Assembly (NCBI RefSeq): GCF_000758525.1
Contig: NZ_CP009241.1
Location: 186,001-250,000, forward strand
Direction: 5' to 3'
Origin: Paenibacillus sp. FSL H7-0357
Lineage (GTDB): Bacteria; Bacillota; Bacilli; Paenibacillales; Paenibacillaceae
DNA: 64,000 nucleotides
Shown: positions 61,130-64,000 of the stretch, piece after piece
How positions within the stretch are numbered: the first letter of the stretch is position 1
How the letters are laid out: every line of letters starts with the position of its first letter
Notes under the pieces: generated by a model
Told to the model about the DNA's origin: nothing
Database searches by the model: none
Seen by the model: only the letters and a program-made list of their open reading frames with translations
Position numbers and translations under genes: made by a program

Positions 61130-61771
61130 TTACCGCGTGTTTCCGTTCCACTGCTCATCGCCCGAAAGATATTTCTCGGTCAATACGGACAACAATTCGA
61201 TGCCAACCTGATTCTGTCCGCCTTCAGGGATGATGAGGTCGGCGTATTTCTTGGAAGGCTCGATAAACGCCTCATGCATTGGCTTTACCGTCGTCAGATA
61301 TTGCGTGTGAATGGAGCGGATGGTCCGGCCGCGTTCTTCAATATCCCGCAGCACCCGGCGGAGAATACGCACATCCGGGTCTGTATCTACAAATACCTTA
61401 ATGTTCAGCTGTTCCCGCAGCTTCTCATCGGAAAGCACATGCAGCCCTTCGAGAATAACAATGTTGTTGGGCGCAAGCTCAACCGTCTTGTCAGTGGAGC
61501 GGGCATGAACTGTGAAGTCATACACTGGAGCGTACGCAGCTTGTCCGGCTTTCAGACAATCCAGATGCTCAATCAGCAGTTCCGTATCGAAGGCCAGCGG
61601 ATGATCGTAATTGATTGCTCCGCGCTCAGCCATGCTGAGGTAAGAATGGTCTTTATAGTAGTTATCCTGAGATATGAACGTCACTTTGTCTGTTCCCAGA
61701 CGGTCAATGACGGAGCGAGCTACTGTCGTTTTGCCGGAACCGGTCCCGCCGGCGATACCAATAATAAGCAT
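61130..61771 (-). CDS. udk: Uridine kinase
   Basis: 213 aa. P-loop GIAGGTGSGKTTVA at residue 5-18, then FISQDNYYKDHSYL, NYDHPLAFDTELL, PVYDFTVHAR, VILEGLHVL, KVFVDTDPDVRILRRVLRDI and GRTIRSIHTQYL. It phosphorylates uridine and cytidine in pyrimidine salvage. The start ATG 61771 gives the normal N-terminus MLIIGIAGG; GGGAGG lies 14 bases before it, rather far. The frame upstream of that ATG is not conserved. Confidence 0.95.
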   Translation of the reverse strand: MLIIGIAGGTGSGKTTVARSVIDRLGTDKVTFISQDNYYKDHSYLSMAERGAINYDHPLAFDTELLIEHLDCLKAGQAAYAPVYDFTVHARSTDKTVELAPNNIVILEGLHVLSDEKLREQLNIKVFVDTDPDVRILRRVLRDIEERGRTIRSIHTQYLTTVKPMHEAFIEPSKKYADLIIPEGGQNQVGIELLSVLTEKYLSGDEQWNGNTR

Positions 61772-61963
61772 GGTGTTATAATAAACCTCCCTAAGCGATT
61801 GCCTTTGCAATTTCAATATTGTAGCACAGCGGTCAATTTATTTCATCTCGGTACGGGGAATAAAACGTGAACATTCAAAAAATTCAGGAGTTTTGGCCTG
61901 AAATGATATAATTTAAGGTATTCGATGCAGATGTAGGTATAGATGAAGGGAGAATTTACCGGG

Positions 61964-63055
61964 ATGAGTGAGACAAAATCACTGCTTGAAGCCTTTAACG
62001 CCACGGCTATGAAGTTGGCCGGACACGGGAAACGCGAGATTGAAGTGTTGAAAGAGGCCTTTGCCGGAGTGGATGGACAGACGGACAGCGATATTTACGG
62101 AGGGGGCGGGCTGATCGAGGATTTCCAGGCCGAAATGGCGGAAGTTCTCGGGAAGGAGACGGCGGTCTTTTTTCCCAGCGGGACCATGGCCCAGCAAATT
62201 GCTCTAAGAATCTGGTGCGACCGTAAGGGAATGAAGACGGTAGCATATCATCCTTTATGCCATCTGGAGATTCATGAGCAGGACGGGCTTAAAGAGCTGC
62301 ATCATATCGAGCCGCTGCTTCTTGCGGATAAGGACAGCTTAATTACACTGGATGATGTGAAGAACATCGGAAAGGACATTGCTTGTCTGCTGCTGGAGCT
62401 GCCGCAGCGCGAAATCGGCGGCCAGCTGCCCGAGTATGCCGAGCTTGAAGCCATCTCCGCCTATTGCCGCGGGCAGGGCATTATTCTGCATCTCGATGGC
62501 GCGAGATTGTTTGAGGTGCTGCCGTATTACGGGAAGACGGCGGCTGAGGTATGCAGCCTGTTTGACAGCGTATATATCTCCTTCTATAAAGGGATTGGCG
62601 GCATCGCCGGTGCCATTCTCGCGGGCAGCAGGGAGTTTACAGAGGAATCGAAGATCTGGAAACGGCGGCATGGCGGCGACTTGGTCAGCCTCTACCCGTA
62701 CATCGTCCCGGCCCAATATTATTACCGGCAGAGAGCCGGCAAGATGGGACAATACTATGAGGAAGCCAAGGAGCTTGCTGCTTTGTTGGGTGGCTGCCAT
62801 AAGGTGTCTACACTTCCGCAGCAGCCGGTCTCGAACATGTTCCATGTCCATTTTGCCATGGCCAAGGAGCAGCTTGAGCCGATACTGGTTACAGTGTATG
62901 AGCAAACCGGAGTGGGGCTGACTGCATCGCTGAGGGAAACAGGGGAAACCTCCTGCTTTTTTGAGATGCATATCGGTGACCGCTATGGCAGTATCCCCAA
63001 AGCAGAGCTTGGCGCAGCGGTAGAACTGCTGGATCAGCTGATAAAACAAGCGTAA
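61964..63055 (+). CDS. PLP-dependent beta-eliminating lyase / threonine aldolase-like enzyme
   Basis: 363 aa fold-type I enzyme. DSDIYGGGGLIEDFQAEMAE at the N-terminus, VFFPSGTMAQQIALR, LHLDGARLFEV (cofactor-binding Asp) and the Schiff-base Lys-209 in SFYKGIGG. It is related to low-specificity L-threonine aldolase, which splits threonine to glycine and acetaldehyde, but the AHLDGAR/SFYKG wording is shared by sister lyases. ATG 61964 chosen (GGGAG 11 bases before). Confidence 0.85.
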   Translation: MSETKSLLEAFNATAMKLAGHGKREIEVLKEAFAGVDGQTDSDIYGGGGLIEDFQAEMAEVLGKETAVFFPSGTMAQQIALRIWCDRKGMKTVAYHPLCHLEIHEQDGLKELHHIEPLLLADKDSLITLDDVKNIGKDIACLLLELPQREIGGQLPEYAELEAISAYCRGQGIILHLDGARLFEVLPYYGKTAAEVCSLFDSVYISFYKGIGGIAGAILAGSREFTEESKIWKRRHGGDLVSLYPYIVPAQYYYRQRAGKMGQYYEEAKELAALLGGCHKVSTLPQQPVSNMFHVHFAMAKEQLEPILVTVYEQTGVGLTASLRETGETSCFFEMHIGDRYGSIPKAELGAAVELLDQLIKQA

Positions 63056-63068
63056 CAAGGTTCAAATG

Positions 63069-63102
63069 GCATCCTCCCGATGAAGGAGGGTGCTGTTTTT
63101 TG
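63069..63102 (+). terminator. Terminator after the aldolase/lyase gene
   Basis: GCATCCTCC/GGAGGGTGC hairpin with a T run. Confidence 0.85.
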
Positions 63103-63148
63103 TCTTGCAATAGTTTGTTTTTGTCTTATACAGGGTATTGGTTACACG

Positions 63149-63174
63149 AAAAAAAGACACCCTGTGAGGTGTCT
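63149..63174 (-). terminator. Terminator after the GT2 gene
   Basis: AGACACC/GGTGTCT hairpin; on the minus strand it is followed by seven T. GACACC/GGTGTC family. Confidence 0.8.
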
Positions 63175-63213
63175 GGTTACTACGTTACTACATTAGTATG
63201 GGCGCAGTCGAAG

Positions 63214-64000
63214 TTACCGGTTGAGCAGCGAACGAACGAAGGATACCCGCAACAGCTGCTTTTTCATCAGCTTGGTGCGGAATTGGCGTTTCAGCTGGCT
63301 GTAAGCTTTGGGGGAATGGCTGCTGGCCCAGTTATACATGAACTTAAAGTCGGTATGACTTTTGGCCGAATTCATCAGGTAGTAAGAGATCGTGTCATAC
63401 ACATTGTGGTTGAACCACTCGTTCATTTCCTGCTTATTGTAGCCGTAGCGTTCAATCGCCATATTGCGGATAAGCCGCTTCTCCTCCAGGTTCTCGATCA
63501 GGAACGACTGGCTGAGATGAAAGGTGATGTTATTGCCATGAATCCGGTACACCCCGGCCAAACAATCAATGAACCCGGCATCGCCGATCAGCAGGGCACG
63601 CAGGTAAATCGACGCATCGTTGACCATGTTCATGCTCAGAATGTCCATGCTCATCAGCGCTTCGCGTTTGAAGACTGTGGTTAGTGTAGAGGCAGGCTTG
63701 GGATAACCCTTCTGCTCGAAATTCATGAAATAATCCTTTTTGCCGGTAATGCTGGCCAGCTGCAGGCTGGAGATCGTGAGCTTCCGGCTTTTGGAGTATT
63801 CCAGAAATACGTTTGCGGCCACAAATGATGCCTCAGGATGCGTCAGGTGAAAATTCACAGCTCTGCTTAAATAACTGGAGTCAATCAGATAGTCGTCATC
63901 ATCGAGGAACAGAATATATTCACCGTCTCCATGAGCGGCAAAAGCCTTGCGCCGGTTATTCCCCGGCCCGCTGTTGGTTTCATTCTGCATGAAGATGACA
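63214..64000 (-). CDS. GT2-family glycosyltransferase, N-terminus outside window
   Basis: About 261 residues visible; the frame runs open to the window end (VIFMQNETNSGPGNNRR), so the start is outside. GT-A fold motifs: ETNSGPGNNRRKAF, YILFLDDDDYLID (metal-binding DDDD), VAANVFLEYSK, ASTLTTVFKREAL, GVYRIHGNNIT (His near the active site). It transfers an activated sugar, probably to a surface polysaccharide or glycan. The basic tail (KRQFRTKLMKKQLLR) may contact the membrane. Confidence 0.88.
   Translation of the reverse strand, partial: VIFMQNETNSGPGNNRRKAFAAHGDGEYILFLDDDDYLIDSSYLSRAVNFHLTHPEASFVAANVFLEYSKSRKLTISSLQLASITGKKDYFMNFEQKGYPKPASTLTTVFKREALMSMDILSMNMVNDASIYLRALLIGDAGFIDCLAGVYRIHGNNITFHLSQSFLIENLEEKRLIRNMAIERYGYNKQEMNEWFNHNVYDTISYYLMNSAKSHTDFKFMYNWASSHSPKAYSQLKRQFRTKLMKKQLLRVSFVRSLLNR

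Overview
The window looks like a chromosome segment of a Paenibacillus-type Firmicute. The reasons are the rnr-smpB-ssrA order, a YukD/WXG100/EssC-type secretion locus, strong AGGAGG-type ribosome binding sites with many GTG and TTG starts, DUF6809 and Rpn-family genes, a LexA box of the CGAAC-N4-GTTC type, and many glycoside hydrolases with ABC sugar import. Base composition is moderate over most of the window. It is very AT-rich around 4.1-5.8 kb and very GC-rich in the 3' end of rnr. Nothing here was checked against a database; family names come from recognising sequence motifs.

Layout. (1) 1-4.0 kb: the trans-translation/RNA quality-control block, with rnr (5' end outside the window), smpB and tmRNA. 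(2) 4.0-9.6 kb: a decayed accessory region between two related 51-bp copies of the tmRNA 3' end plus terminator. It holds an AT-rich membrane glycosyltransferase-like gene and remnants of an IS256-type transposase, a TOTE-type helicase, a DUF6155 gene, a zeta-toxin-like kinase and two Rpn nucleases. A small XRE regulator with two operator copies and a DUF6809 gene look intact. (3) 9.7-12.1 kb: a GH94 phosphorylase. (4) 12.5-26.6 kb: a 14-kb co-directional type VII secretion-like locus. (5) 26.9-31.5 kb: a truncated GH88 gene, a LexA-controlled radical-SAM/DUF4130 DNA-metabolism pair, a LytTR/DUF3021 pair and a small membrane protein. (6) 31.7-45.2 kb: a domain-swapped GH3 beta-glucosidase, a two-component system with an FtsX-type ABC exporter, an LprI-like lipoprotein, a glycine-rich Sm-like protein and a large GH51 arabinofuranosidase. 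(7) 45.5-53.7 kb: small conserved genes, AraC and XRE regulators, an NHL-repeat/DUF3788/DUF4037 operon, tRNA-Leu(CAG) and a MATE pump. (8) 53.8-60.6 kb: a beta-glycoside uptake operon (two permeases, binding protein, LacI regulator, BadF-type kinase, GH4). (9) 61.1-64 kb: udk, a PLP-dependent aldolase/lyase and a GT2 glycosyltransferase cut by the window end.

The most interesting system is the secretion locus. It has an EssC-type ATPase with an FHA domain, a YukD-like protein and two WXG100 proteins. It also has a soluble Ser/Thr kinase fused to a vWA domain, a PP2C phosphatase, and a second membrane-anchored kinase-like protein laid out like EssB. No EsaA or EssA is visible. Kinase-vWA plus PP2C plus FHA is the same set of parts as the threonine-phosphorylation control module of type VI secretion (PpkA/PppA/Fha1). 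This suggests phosphorylation-gated type VII secretion. At its 5' end are a WXG-like helical protein, a 393-aa protein with a C-terminal glycine-rich membrane-active-looking segment, a polytopic membrane protein (possible immunity protein) and two DUF5085 proteins. They resemble an effector/immunity/accessory module.

A recurring small-scale theme is a terminator family with a GACACC/GGTGTC stem, seen at seven places. There is also a repeated hairpin element placed exactly at the 3' ends of two genes.
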